Below the pieces are notes generated by a model. It was not told the origin of the DNA. It saw only the letters and a list, made by a program, of their open reading frames with translations, and did no database searches. From Periconia sp. R9002 (Eukaryota > Ascomycota > Dothideomycetes > Pleosporales > Periconiaceae): 64,000 nt of DNA. Shown here in pieces: positions 10,802-20,903 of the stretch. The position numbers and the translations under genes are program-made. How positions within the stretch are numbered: the first letter of the stretch is position 1; the number at the start of each line of letters is the position of its first letter. Where the stretch lies: positions 342,147-406,146 of the forward strand of contig JAMAHW010000030.1 of NCBI GenBank assembly GCA_023627715.1, in the 5' to 3' direction.

Positions 10802-12202
10802 ATGTCTGTGAACGAAACCGGAAGCCGCTACCGCTACCGTAGAGGCCGTAAGTGCCACATTGCATCATCACGGGGGTTCAAGACACAGCCAAATAAGGTG
10901 GAAACTCCCAGTAACCTCACCAGGCGCACCTCGAGGAACGCCGTCATTTTATACAGGGTCGTTCAACCAGAGGATGCAGACTCCAAACACGAAGAGGGCG
11001 TCGAAGATGGTAAGATTCGGCGAGAAAACCAATCCCAGTATTCATTCTCATCATCAACAGAGGAGCCCACTTCGCAGCCAGGCAACGAAATGTATAAAGA
11101 GCTTCTCGAGCAGCGTGGACCCTTACGAGTGATAAACGGTGATGATAGCCGAAGCGAGGTCGGCGCTGAGGGAGATGGGAACAACGATGCCGGCGAGACC
11201 ATTAACCTCGAAGTGGAAGAGAGGGGTACAGAAGAAACTTCGAGTACAATTTCGTCCTCGGAGCCCAGTTTTGCTGGAATGGAGCTGATCCCTCTCCGGC
11301 GCATAAATCCGCCATCCAATTCGACTCCAATATACACGCCACCAACGATCTACTCGGTAAGGATGCCCGTGGACTCATTTCGGCAGCTGGATACCGAGTC
11401 TGAGAGTGCCTATTCGACCTCAGAACTTCCAGCTCCTGCCATTCAAGAACCTGAGGCTCGTGAATCTTGGTTCAAGAAGGTCTACGGGAGGATCACTCGC
11501 CGATTCCGAGGCGATGATGGAAGCGACAAGGGCGGAAATGGGGTACGTCGAGATTCCCCTCGGGCACATAGAATTGTGTACTCGATCCAAGCCCTGGTAT
11601 GGCTAGCGATATTCGTCTGCTTCTTCGTCTCGGTGTTCAAGCTGAGTGGCACGCTTGCTTACGAGTGCTCCAAGCTGGACCTGCAACTGCCTACCATACA
11701 ACCTCGGAACGTGCATCTGGAACCCCGTCCAAATATGAAGCGCGAACCATATCACCCCCCTCACTTCGACAACAAGACGCACATCACTTCTCCGATTTGC
11801 GTCCCCCCTCACCCGCGCTGTTCCAGGGCAAACATATCCACCAGGGCAGTGAGCGCAACAAGATGGAAGACCTCCCTGGACTCTGTATTCCTGCACCGTA
11901 ACAAATTTCCCGGCATATTCAAAGAGAATAGTGCGAAGGAATGTTATCTACGCTTCGTTGACCGCACGCCTTCGCTCTGGGCCCCGATTCTCACGCTCGT
12001 TGTTACGGTGTTGGCTTGTTGTGGGTTGGCTTTGTCACTGCAGGCGGTGGTGGATCGGGTTCTTGACACGCGGATACAAAAGAAGGGCGTATACACGACA
12101 AAGACTCTGGTTCTGAGAACTGTGGCGCGGCTTCTGAGTGCGGTGGTGGCTTGTGCGGTTGTCGTCGGTACGTTGGTCGCGATCTTGGTCGTAAGGTCTT
12201 GA
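10802..12202 (+). CDS. Membrane protein with a long disordered N-terminus, unknown
   Basis: A single open frame of 466 residues from the first ATG after a TATA box and CT-rich leader. The frame stays open further upstream only by using a TTG, so 10802 is the start. Residues 1-240 are polar, low in complexity and rich in Glu, Ser and Arg. Three hydrophobic segments follow: about 257-280 (IQALVWLAIFVCFFVSVF), 395-418 and 441-464, the last ending two residues before the C-terminus. Between the first and second lie several Cys and Pro residues, which suggests a loop outside the cytosol. A GT..AG pair at 11010-11060 (51 nt) could be an in-frame intron, but no good branch site is seen and I left it coding. 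I do not recognise a family, and the membrane assignment is all I can support. Confidence 0.7.
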   Translation: MSVNETGSRYRYRRGRKCHIASSRGFKTQPNKVETPSNLTRRTSRNAVILYRVVQPEDADSKHEEGVEDGKIRRENQSQYSFSSSTEEPTSQPGNEMYKELLEQRGPLRVINGDDSRSEVGAEGDGNNDAGETINLEVEERGTEETSSTISSSEPSFAGMELIPLRRINPPSNSTPIYTPPTIYSVRMPVDSFRQLDTESESAYSTSELPAPAIQEPEARESWFKKVYGRITRRFRGDDGSDKGGNGVRRDSPRAHRIVYSIQALVWLAIFVCFFVSVFKLSGTLAYECSKLDLQLPTIQPRNVHLEPRPNMKREPYHPPHFDNKTHITSPICVPPHPRCSRANISTRAVSATRWKTSLDSVFLHRNKFPGIFKENSAKECYLRFVDRTPSLWAPILTLVVTVLACCGLALSLQAVVDRVLDTRIQKKGVYTTKTLVLRTVARLLSAVVACAVVVGTLVAILVVRS

Positions 12203-12452
12203 AGCGAAGGGACGGCTTGTTTTGATGCGGCTGCTTGCGCTGCTGGTATCTATTTAGAGTTAGCAACATGTAGCCCGTCATTCATGAGTGTATGTATTGC
12301 TAGTCATTCTTTGTATATGTGTCAAGTTCTTGGGTAGTAGGAGGTGAAGTGGTGATGGGGCGCGGTGACTTAGCTCACTTTGGTAGCACAAAACAACAAT
12401 GATATCACAACATAAGCCAAAAAGACAAAACGTTTTCCACTCTTGCACCAGA

Positions 12453-12467
12453 CGTGGTTCGAACTCG
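12453..12467 (-). promoter_or_regulatory. B-box-like element downstream of U6
   Basis: On the minus strand this reads GAGTTCGAACCAC, close to the RNA polymerase III B-box consensus GGTTCGANNCC. It sits about 57 bases beyond the U6 terminator. In budding yeast the U6 gene depends on a B-box placed downstream of its terminator; here that role is inferred. The core is nearly palindromic, so its orientation is ambiguous. Confidence 0.5.
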
Positions 12468-12523
12468 CGCACTCCAAGTTTTCATCACCGCAAAAAACAT
12501 TTGATATGGCTAAAAATTCCCCC

Positions 12524-12624
12524 AAAAAAAGTTTAGCTCCTATGCAGATTGCAATGTCATCCTTTGTGCAGGGGCCATGCTAATCTTCTCTGTATTGTTT
12601 CTAAATGACCAGATGTCCGAAGAC
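12524..12624 (-). ncRNA. U6 spliceosomal snRNA
   Basis: The minus strand carries the hallmark U6 core: the ACAGAGA box followed by AGATTAGCATGGCCCCTGC and then AAGGATGACA. The 5' end is a short hairpin (GTCTTCGGAC). The gene ends in a run of seven T (12524-12530), a polymerase III terminator. The length of about 95-100 nt matches fission-yeast U6. No intron interrupts it. U6 pairs with U4 and then with U2 and the 5' splice site, forming the catalytic centre of the spliceosome. A TATA box lies about 25-32 bases upstream and a B-box-like element follows downstream. All invariant elements look intact, so I take it as functional. Confidence 0.93.
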
Positions 12625-12646
12625 GAAAGGAATCTCAATTAAGTTG

Positions 12647-12656
12647 TATATATAGG
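12647..12656 (-). promoter_or_regulatory. TATA box of the U6 gene
   Basis: The minus strand reads CTATATATAC about 25-32 bases before the inferred U6 5' end, the usual spacing for a polymerase III U6 promoter. Confidence 0.7.
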
Positions 12657-13438
12657 GTACAAAAAATAGGATGTCGTAGTAAATAATAGGTGGTGGTGCA
12701 GTGATGTGGATAGCAGCACGGAAGGACTGTGCGTGATTTAGACAAGGCAGCAGTGAGACAACAATAAGCGAGATACGACAACAAACAAATCACAAAGACT
12801 AGAAGCTTCTAAAGTGACGGGCGTGGTAATATGGAATCACATCAGATACCTCTGTGTCTACTATACTGGGGTGGCAGGCATGTAACGTTGTTTGCGCCCG
12901 AATCGACGACACTGCGAGCAAGATATAAACAATTTCCACTACAGGAACGTCTCGTACGTCCGTACTTGGCTATACTATTGACGGTGTCAAAGCAAATGTG
13001 AAAAATCTGCCAGCAATCCCCATCACAATGACTTGCGATCCCTCGCAGAAGCTCAATCACTACATGAACAGAAAGAATACGATACTGAGGTTGCGACATC
13101 CCTTCGTGTATTTTTACTACCACAGCGGAAAGTGACGCGGTTCGACGACTGGCAAACGCATAAGGCCTTGCGCAACTTAATGCACGCTGCCTGATTGGAT
13201 ATGTTGAGGTTTTACCCTACATTGCTATCACCAAGAAAGAACAACACCATATCTGCAAGGACAAGTACAGCGGAAACGTGAAATTTGCAAACCTTGCCAG
13301 CTTAATGCAAGCAAGCTTAGCATCTTCAACATGAGTGTTACACCATTCATTGACGCTTGTATAACACATACGCAATGTTTTGTTTTGACAAATGGAAATG
13401 TACTACACGATAATAAATGATCCATGTTTGCAATTGAT
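12657..13438. other. Intergenic, nothing recognised
   Basis: Only short open frames without ATG starts or motifs occur between the U6 promoter and the relic that begins at 13439. Confidence 0.4.
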
Positions 13439-14260
13439 TTAAAGATATGAAATTGTATCAACCATTACAGGTGATGGCAAAGCAAAGTTTTGGCAATCTT
13501 CCGGCCAGCGGTCTAGTCCATGCTGTCTGCATGTTTTCCCAACCCCCATACAACAGTGACATATCCACTGCTGCTCTCCACCAATTTCACCACAAAAAAC
13601 GCTGCAGTGGGTGTCTGTGAACACCGCAGTACATTGGTCGCAGTTGGCATCGAGCCTGTGTCACGGTTGCCGATGCCGCCCGAGGGCTCCTCAGACCTGA
13701 CGGACTTGTTAGCATTATATCCTAAAGTCACACGAAAAGTCACACGAACGCACATACCGGAAATTTTCTGTTCCTTGTGGGCGGCAAGCTCCTCAGAAGT
13801 TCTGACCATATTGGCCTGAGTGCTGTCGTTGTTGCTACCGTCGGCCACCAAAGCAACACTTTGCCTTTCTTCCCCATGGCTATGATGTAGGGTTACCCTA
13901 GTGAGCTTGCACGCTTTCGAAGACGATCAGTCAGAATCAAAGAGGAGAGAAGCGTCGGATCACTTACCCAGACGAATCATGATATCCTCGCGCACCGCGC
14001 CGGCAGCCATCATATCGACCAGAGCGGCACTAGGTCCCTTGCCGCCAGAGCGGCTGCCGGAGCAGGTGCAGCTAGGTCTCCATTCAATGCGGAGGTGCCT
14101 GTTAACAAAATCAGTCAAGGCATTCTAACAACACATTACTGTGCATGGGAGTGAGCTCGAGGCCCATGAAAGCTCCGGCTGGAAGATTTGCGAGCCTATC
14201 GTTGGAGAGACATACCTTGCGGCTTACTTGTTGAAGAGTTTGGTGCCCCGGAGAGTGGCA
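13439..14260 (-). pseudogene. Relic of a multi-exon gene with a Cys-rich end
   Basis: Read on the minus strand, several exon-like blocks have good splice signals but cannot be joined in one frame. The blocks, in order, are: one ending at GTATGT near 14217, followed by TTTTGTTAACAG; one reading GPSAALVDMMAAGAVREDIM, followed by GTAAGT near 13965; one reading DGSNNDSTQANMVRTSEELA, followed by GTATGT; an intron with a TGCTAAC branch site; and a Cys-rich block with CDQC, WICHCC and a last Cys near PEDC, reminiscent of a zinc-binding domain. Joining the second and third blocks at the best sites gives an immediate stop. I therefore call it a decayed gene, but a real gene with unusual splicing is not excluded. 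The 5' block shares a 23-base segment with the relic near 6.2 kb. Confidence 0.35.
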
Positions 14261-14286
14261 GAAGTTGGGGTGGTGGGATAAGTTTT

Positions 14287-14302
14287 GGGGGGGGGGGGGG
14301 GG
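14287..14302 (+). repeat. G16 homopolymer
   Basis: Sixteen consecutive G. Such runs are prone to length error in sequencing and can form G-quadruplexes. Confidence 0.9.
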
Positions 14303-14730
14303 CAAGAGGTCTTATAAAGCAGTGGCGGCAACGGTAGGAGTAAAACAACGCTAACCGAAATAAGGTTATGCAATAAAACAGTGAACCAGGCAACGGCGAA
14401 CTGCGAGGGCCGTGTGATCAGAGTCAAAGGTGAACAAGGCAAGAAGCCCGGCAGTGCGAGTGGGGAACAACCGAATCACGAACAATAGTAGGCCAATATG
14501 GATTGCAGTAGGTGTTATCGCTAGTTTAGAGCTTGATGCATTGATTTGTCTCCTTGGGTATCTCCCTGGGTATATCCTGTCCATGAAACGCCGAAGGAAA
14601 TGAAAGCAAAAAGGCAAAAAGAAAACAAGGCCACCCGCTCAGATATGCCTACCCTAGAGCACGAAGATATTTTGAGGCAAAAAATAAACCCCTAGAGTTG
14701 TGCGGGGCAAAGCCACTCCACCAAGCTCCA

Positions 14731-15660
14731 TCAAGCTCCATCATTCTCGTCGTGCGAGATGGCTTTGCTCATGATCAAGTACTCCGACTTCCTGACTATC
14801 CGATTTCTAAGCAGATAGTTCCCGGTGGGGGAGGATCGATCTTTTTCGTAGCCCATTCTCGTGTACAAGTTGAGGGCGATTTCGTTGCTGGTGAAGACGG
14901 TCAACATCGTTTTGTCGATGTTGAGTTTGTCGGCAAAGTCCTCAGCGGTCGAGACGAAAAACTTGCCCAGACCCTTTCCGCGGAGTTCGTTGGCGACGTG
15001 CACTTCGAAGATGTAAATGACTGATTCATTGTCATATGGCGGGTCATCGTAATCGAGCTTGAAGGACGTAAAGGCGAGGATGTCTGTGTCGACTTTGGGG
15101 GAGAATTTGTCGAGAGCATTGTTGGCTCGGACGACGACGAAAATCATGTTGGGGTCTTGCAGCTCGCTCATCTTGGACTTCTTGTTCCAACCGACGTTGG
15201 AGCCGGCGTAGTCGGCGTATGAGGTTTCATGCACGATCTCGTAGCACGCCTCGATGTCGGATTCGGGGAGGTCAACGCCTTTGCAAAACTCAAGCGAGCA
15301 ATCTGGGAGGCCGTCGATCTCGGTGAAGGCTTGCTCAGCGGACTGCTTGTCGAGTGCCATGAGGAGGTCAGGAGAGTGGTCTGGATCTTTCTGGTCTTCC
15401 TCGTAAAACTTCGCGTCCTGGTCTGCCATGTCGTTCATCTTCTCCCTCATTTTGTTGAAGTGAGCGACAAGGGTCCTTGCAACCTCGGGATCTGAGCTGG
15501 CTATGAGGAAAGGAACAGGGGATGTTAGTATAAAATATCCAGGATGGTTACGCAAACGAAAGAAACCTCAAATTGCAAGGTGATGCACTCGAGCTGTATG
15601 CCGATATTGCACAGTTCATAACATACGGGTAGGAGGAAGAACCTTCGGGGGGCGAAACAT
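14731..15660 (-). CDS. NAT4: Histone N-alpha-acetyltransferase Nat4/NAA40 (NatD)
   Basis: Two exons, 15660-15627 and 15500-14731, give 267 residues. The 126-nt intron starts GTATGT and ends TACTAAC...CATAG, and splicing turns the upstream ATG (MFRPPKV) into one frame with the catalytic part. The protein is a GNAT-fold acetyltransferase. It has the acetyl-CoA loop RGKGLG (about residue 202), preceded by YIFEVHVANEL, and the NatD-like stretches VGWNKKSKM and MLTVFTSNEIALNLYTRMGY, where the aligned family has W-x-W/K-x-K and MLTVF-x-x-N. NatD acetylates the N-terminal serine of histones H4 and H2A. An acidic region (about residues 35-55) precedes the fold. The gene diverges from the LYR gene at 15906 across 245 bp. 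The symbol rests on family resemblance. Confidence 0.88.
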
Positions 15661-15905
15661 GTTGTAGTGGCGTTGTTCGCTGTTCGTTGGGTGGTGGGTG
15701 GTGGTTGGTGGCGGTTAGGTAGACAAGTAGGTAGCTGGACGCGCGAGGGAGTGGGGAAACGCGTTGTTGATAGTCTCAGTGGGGCATGCGGCTTTGTCAG
15801 CAGCCTCCCCCTGCAAGGATCTTAGAGCCTCATCACAACTTTAGATATATGTACCTACGACACCCTTTGCCATCAAAACAGCCGCTATCGCCCACAAAAC
15901 CCATC
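15661..15905. promoter_or_regulatory. Shared divergent promoter
   Basis: 245 bp separate the start codons of the Nat4 gene (leftward) and the LYR gene (rightward). The Nat4-proximal half is GT-rich on the plus strand (GGTGGTGGGTGGTGG), that is CT-rich on its coding strand. Shared regulation is an inference from the spacing. Confidence 0.5.
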
Positions 15906-16298
15906 ATGATACCAAGGCTATTAAGTTTTGACGTTCTTCGAGGCTATGCGACGATTTCAAGATCATCGAGATTGCAGCTGCATGGCAAGAATCCTGTCAG
16001 CCTCAACCATTTCGTTCAAAGACAGCGAGCTCTAGCACTCTGGAGAGACATCTTGCGGAGCACTGCATCAATTCCAGACGCCGCTACCAAAAAAGACATG
16101 CGTGATTTTGCAAGAGCAGAGTTTGAGCAGCACCGACATGTCACAGACCTCGCTCACATCCGCTACCTCATTTCTGTACGCTTTTCCCCGTGCTTGATAT
16201 CATGACAAACTCAATCCTAACCATTGAATTCGCAGTCCGGCAAAACTCAGTTCGATACTATGAAAAGCTCGTTATTCAACTCGGGCATCATGTCGTAA
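15906..16298 (+). CDS. LYR-motif protein, LYRM2-like
   Basis: Exons 15906-16175 and 16236-16298 encode 110 residues. The 60-nt intron runs from GTACGC to CCTAAC...CGCAG and is in phase 0; after splicing the frame reads LISSGKTQFDTM, as in LYRM2 proteins. Residues about 37-65 contain the LYR-type signature as LWRDILR after QRQRALA, then the conserved F-x-x-x-R helix pattern (DFARAEFEQHRH). The N-terminus (SRSSRLQLHG) is basic and fits mitochondrial import. LYR proteins bind acyl carrier protein and act as assembly factors or subunits of respiratory complexes and the mitoribosome; which partner applies here is not shown. The unspliced frame would end in a different, non-conserved tail. Confidence 0.85.
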
Positions 16299-16865
16299 CG
16301 AGGCGGCAACATCGCGTCATTGCAGCTCATGCAAAGTCTGTACCTATCATCTTTCAGCTTTGCCATCACCGCCTGTACGTTTAGTAACAGTTCCACAACG
16401 GACTGTTTATTTCGTCGTTTTGAACTGGCTGTTGTGAAATCCAACCTCCCACATTCGGAGTTCACCGGCTGAGCCATGGATGATGTTGCTTTGATGTCGA
16501 GTGATTGGCTTGATTGACGAGCTCCACTTCCGCGCATTAGCCTCACATGCCACCCGCTCCTCTTCTCGCTCTTTTACACCACCCCCGATTGCCTCGACTC
16601 AACGTAAATATACATACCGGAATAATAAAATCTTGCACATTGGAAAAGATCTGGGTTGTCTTCATGGCGACTATCTCATCTTCGTGCTGACTCGTACCCT
16701 CGAACCTCGCACTTCCGCTTAGTTCCCGGCTATACCGTAAATATAGTTGATAATTCATCTTGTTCCACTAACTTCTCTTCTACCCACACCTAGGGGTCTA
16801 TTGCAGCCCTTTAGTACAGTTACATTCAGATCTGGATTCCTGTTTCATCGCCGCTTCACTGTACG
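16299..16865. other. Intergenic and promoter, nothing specific
   Basis: This holds the 3' flank of the LYR gene and the leader of the monooxygenase gene. No motif is assigned. Confidence 0.5.
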
Positions 16866-19184
16866 ATGATGGCCAAATCTGTGGCTATTGTTGGAGGGGG
16901 TCCAGCAGGTTTAGTAGCAGCTAAAACCCTGCTGCATCATGCAGGCAGCTTCAAATTCCATGTTACCGTATTCGAGGCTGCCGAGCGAGTCGGTGGCATG
17001 TGGAGAGCTCTGCCCGACGAGATGGGCAGCAAATGCAGTCCCGAAATGCGAACAAACTTGAGTCGTTATACGGTTTCTTTCTCGGATCTTGCATGGTCTT
17101 CTGCAGATCTGTCTGACCCAGTAACAGGGTCACGATTCTCTGGATCATTGCCAATGTTCCCGAAAGCATGGCAGGTTGGCCGCTACCTCGAAACCTATGC
17201 CAAAAAATTTCTGCCGGACAACGTTGTCAGATTGAATAGACGAGTAACGGCCGCCGATCTTGTTAGCAATCCACAAACGTGGAAAGTCACGTCCGTGGAC
17301 CTCTCAACGCAGGAAGAATCGACGGAATCTTTTGACTACCTCATCATCGCCAGTGGCTTCTTCGACCAACCTGCACACACCATCCTTAAGCGTGAATTCG
17401 ATGGTTCGAAACAACCCTCCGCCGTACAGCATTCTTCGCAATTTCGGGACGTAGCATCTCTCACAACCAAACCTGGCAACATTCTTGTTATTGGCGGTGG
17501 AATCAGTGGTGCCGAGGCCGCGGCTACAGCAGCCTTCCAGATATCCAATGCGAAACACAGTCCTACAAAAGAAAGGCTGTCATGGGCTGACACTGTGGTT
17601 CACCATGTCATGAGCCGACCGTTCTACTGCCTTCCACGTTACCTTCCACAAAACCCGTACAATCCAGCCATTCAAGGACACAATCTTTCGCCTTGCTTCC
17701 TGCCTCTTGATCTCACTATGTACAACCTAAGCCGCAGGGGTGAAGGTCTCATTCATGCCTCGAACGGTCTCATGCCTGCGGAGAAAGCAAAAAAAGCTCA
17801 TGAGTTCATCCGATCATTAATAGGTGGTGATCAACGGGATACCGGTCGCGAAGAGCTTGTGTACAAACCCAACGTAACACAATACCCGGCCTTCACAGCG
17901 ATTTCTGATACATATATGGATTTCGTGAGATCTGGACTCATAGTGCCTGTCAAAGGTCGCGTCGGATCTATCGTACCCCGCACAGATTCGTCAACCTCAC
18001 AAGATGGCTATTCCGTTGACGTCGTGGCCGAGGGGATCTTTGCGGATGGGAATCCCGTAAGACCCTCATTATCACTGTATTCTCTCTGCTCGCTTCCATG
18101 CTAACTATCTCAGTCTCGACACGTTATTGATAATGTTGTTGGTATTATCGAAGCTACGGGCTACCAAGTGCACCTCGAATACTTGTCGAATAAGGTGAAG
18201 GAAAGACTCGATTATGACCCACAATGTTCAAGAGTTCCGTTCTTGCTCTCTTCTGGCTCTATATTCAGTCCAAACGTTCCCGCATTGGCCTTTGTTGGTT
18301 TCTATGAGGGTCCATACTGGGAAGTCATGGAGATGCAGGCTCGTCTGATTGCACAAGCATGGGATGGTCTGCTAGAGAAAGAAGCTAAAGCACGAAACTC
18401 GGACGTGTCACAATCTCTTACTGTGAGGGAGGCTGTCAAGAAAGGTGCTCCAGATGTCCCCCAGTTTTGGATGGCTGATTACGTCGGATTGGTGGATGAA
18501 TTCGCGAGACTTGCAGGCGTGGAACGACATGATCCGAGCTTTGATGATCGGCAACAAGGCCCTACTTTTCCTGCGCGTTATTGTGCCACCAAAAACGACG
18601 AAGAAGCACTGAGTATGATTCGCGAGGTTGCGGCTACCCTCCAGGAATCAAAACATAATGCAAAATTCGTCGCTGCAGCTGTGTTTAGAGCCATGCAAGG
18701 TGGATGGTATCTACAAAGAAAAATCGACTCTCGCCATGCTGCAATGCCAGGGGGCACTTTCAAGGGCAAGGCGCATTTCCATCCTCGCATCCCTACGGCA
18801 AATACTTACACAGCCGAATATCTGTACATCGAGGAAGGGTCCCTTACGATGGATAATGGTCTCTCTTTCGCGGCTTCCAGGCGCTACGTTTATCGATACA
18901 AGGAAAGCACTGATACGATAACTGCTTGGTTTGTGGAAGAAGATGGCTTGACTACTAGCACGCTCTTTAATACTTGGGAATTTTACGCTCCAGAGGACAC
19001 GCATCACGGTTGGTTTGCGAAGGGACATCACTGGTGCAGTCCTGACACTTACAAAAACAATTGCGAGTTCCGTTTCCGAGGTGTCAATCTGGAAACATTC
19101 GGGATCACTTATGAGGTGTCCGGACCGAAAAAGGATTATTCTCATGAAAGTTGGTATAGGCGGCCTTCAGCATCCGATCTATGA
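16866..19184 (+). CDS. Flavin monooxygenase fused to a DUF6314 domain
   Basis: Exons 16866-18056 and 18114-19184 give 753 residues. The 57-nt intron (GTAAGA to GCTAACTATCTCAG) is in phase 0. The N-terminal two thirds are an FMO-like enzyme: the FAD-binding GGGPAG near residue 10, an acidic end of strand two (VTVFEAAERVGGMW), a second dinucleotide site GGGISG near 203, and the ATGY motif typical of FMOs (IIEATGYQVHLEYL) just after the intron. Such enzymes use NADPH and oxygen to oxidise soft nucleophiles. Residues about 589-745 form a second domain that matches the DUF6314 pattern: GGWYLQRKI, GKAHFHPR, YIEEGSL, RRYVYRYKE, HHWCSPDTY and SGPKKDYSHESWYRR. DUF6314 has no known function; its beta-rich, His/Trp-rich form suggests a small ligand-binding barrel. 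The substrate is unknown. ATGATG offers starts at 16866 or 16869. Confidence 0.85.
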
Positions 19185-20903
19185 GTTGCAGGTTGACTAC
19201 ATTGTGCAGTACAAGAGCAATCCACCTGCGGAGTCAAAGAAAGAAGATTTGCAGACGGCGGGATGTAAATGTCATAGAAATAATTAGTCTCATAGAGATA
19301 CAGCCTAGTCTCTCAATCTGTCAATTCCTCAACCCTCTCATCCTTTACCTGTATGATTTCATGTATTACATGGCAATGTCGGTGGATGATCGTTTCCTCC
19401 TTTGGTGATTAAGTATACTTTCCCCTCCCAGCCCCGAGATTTGTTTCAGCTTAAGGCACTGATTGTGAGCAGGCTTTGAAACCACCAAAACACCGTTGTC
19501 ATTTCAACTCATCCTTTCTATCGTTTGCTTTCGTGGATGCAGTTCGTATATGTACCTTTCCATTTCTTCTGTTATTTCCCCTATCACCCAGTCACTTCTG
19601 CCGTACGAACACCCAGTCTTCCAATTTCTGTGTTCTGTATTCATACAACGGATAGTCACGAGATGGTTGAACGTGTCATTGAAAGTGTTGAAACGTTGAT
19701 GGTACGTCTTGGGCCATTGTATTCGCGGCCTCATGCGCTTGGTATCAAATACGTTGCATTCGCTATACCGCACATTCTTGTTGCGTTAGAAGTTTAATGC
19801 AGAAGGAGGTGTCCGGAAACACCGCGATTGTCGCATTCACCTCTATACGCTAAGATTTTCTCATAGGTTAACGTGTGGCTTCAACCGGAGCTGGCAATAG
19901 CACGTGTGAGAACAGGCCCGGAATGTAACTTCGTGGTCAGACCCAGAAGCGAGATTATCGGGTAGACTGATATGCAGAAGGGAAGGATGCTAATCTTATC
20001 ATGTCTTACATCTTATTCAGATTTCTCCGTACGCCTCCGTCATTCGCAATGATTCATGTCGATGGTTACAACATTAGGCTGCTCTCCAAATCGCCTCATC
20101 TCGACAACCTTTGTCCCAGACAAATCACCTTGCATCCGACCAGACGTCCAAAAATTGTGGAATGCTTTGTTCGGTACAATCCGAATTTTGGTTTACTATC
20201 AATCCCTCTTCTTGGCTATGCATCCATTCACAGGAATGTAACTCGGACACTTGGATGATGAATACGAAGAGTGAAGAGATTTGTTCGTACCAACCAAATT
20301 TGCACACACCGCCATCAAATGAGTTTGCCTATCATTTCCAAGATTAGACGTGGGTGGAAACGAGATACATGGCACAGCATCTCAGCGACGTCGGCACAGG
20401 TGAGGTTTTGCATCTTCAGTGCTAGCCTAAGCTGCACGCCACCGCAAAATTTTCAGCTTCCCATACTACCTCACGATCCCGTATTTTCCTTATCGAATGT
20501 GACTGTTCAGTCGATGTTCTGCTTGGCGGTCGAGACGGACAGGGGATAGCGTATTTTCGACCTTTCGTGAGGTGATGCGCCGATCGCACGACGACGATGA
20601 AAAATTAGGAGCTACCGATCAGATGCGTCAAATATTTCATCACCATCTGGGCCCTAAGAATAAGTCTATATATTTCAGACAGACCTGGGCCCAGCCGCCT
20701 CGCTGCCTTTCGATCCCCAGGGCTTTCTACGATAATTGATATTCCATCACAGATCGTAGCGTTTTAAGTCGTGTATCTTTTGAAAAACCCCCGTTTGTCC
20801 ACGTTCTTGAGCATACTGGGCGCTGAGACCTTATCCCGTTCTCAATCTCCCTAGCAAGGCCATCGCTACTCAGTACTCGCGCTCAGACTCTCCTTTCGAC
20901 AAA
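19185..20903. other. Intergenic, promoter side of the secreted-protein gene
   Basis: No gene is recognised. A TATA-like TATATATT lies at 20667-20674, about 230 bases before the next ATG, and could be its core promoter if the leader is long. Other open frames are short and lack motifs. Confidence 0.45.

Noticed and set aside
10848..10956. GT..AG pair (GTAAGT...ACAG) inside the membrane-protein gene
   Set aside because: Splicing it shifts the frame into an early stop, while the unspliced frame stays open for 466 codons.
12361..12470. A-box-like TTAGCTCACTTTGGTAG followed by GTGGTTCGAAC, resembling a plus-strand tRNA
   Set aside because: The arms do not pair into an acceptor or D stem. The TTCGAAC part is better explained as the U6 downstream B-box on the other strand.
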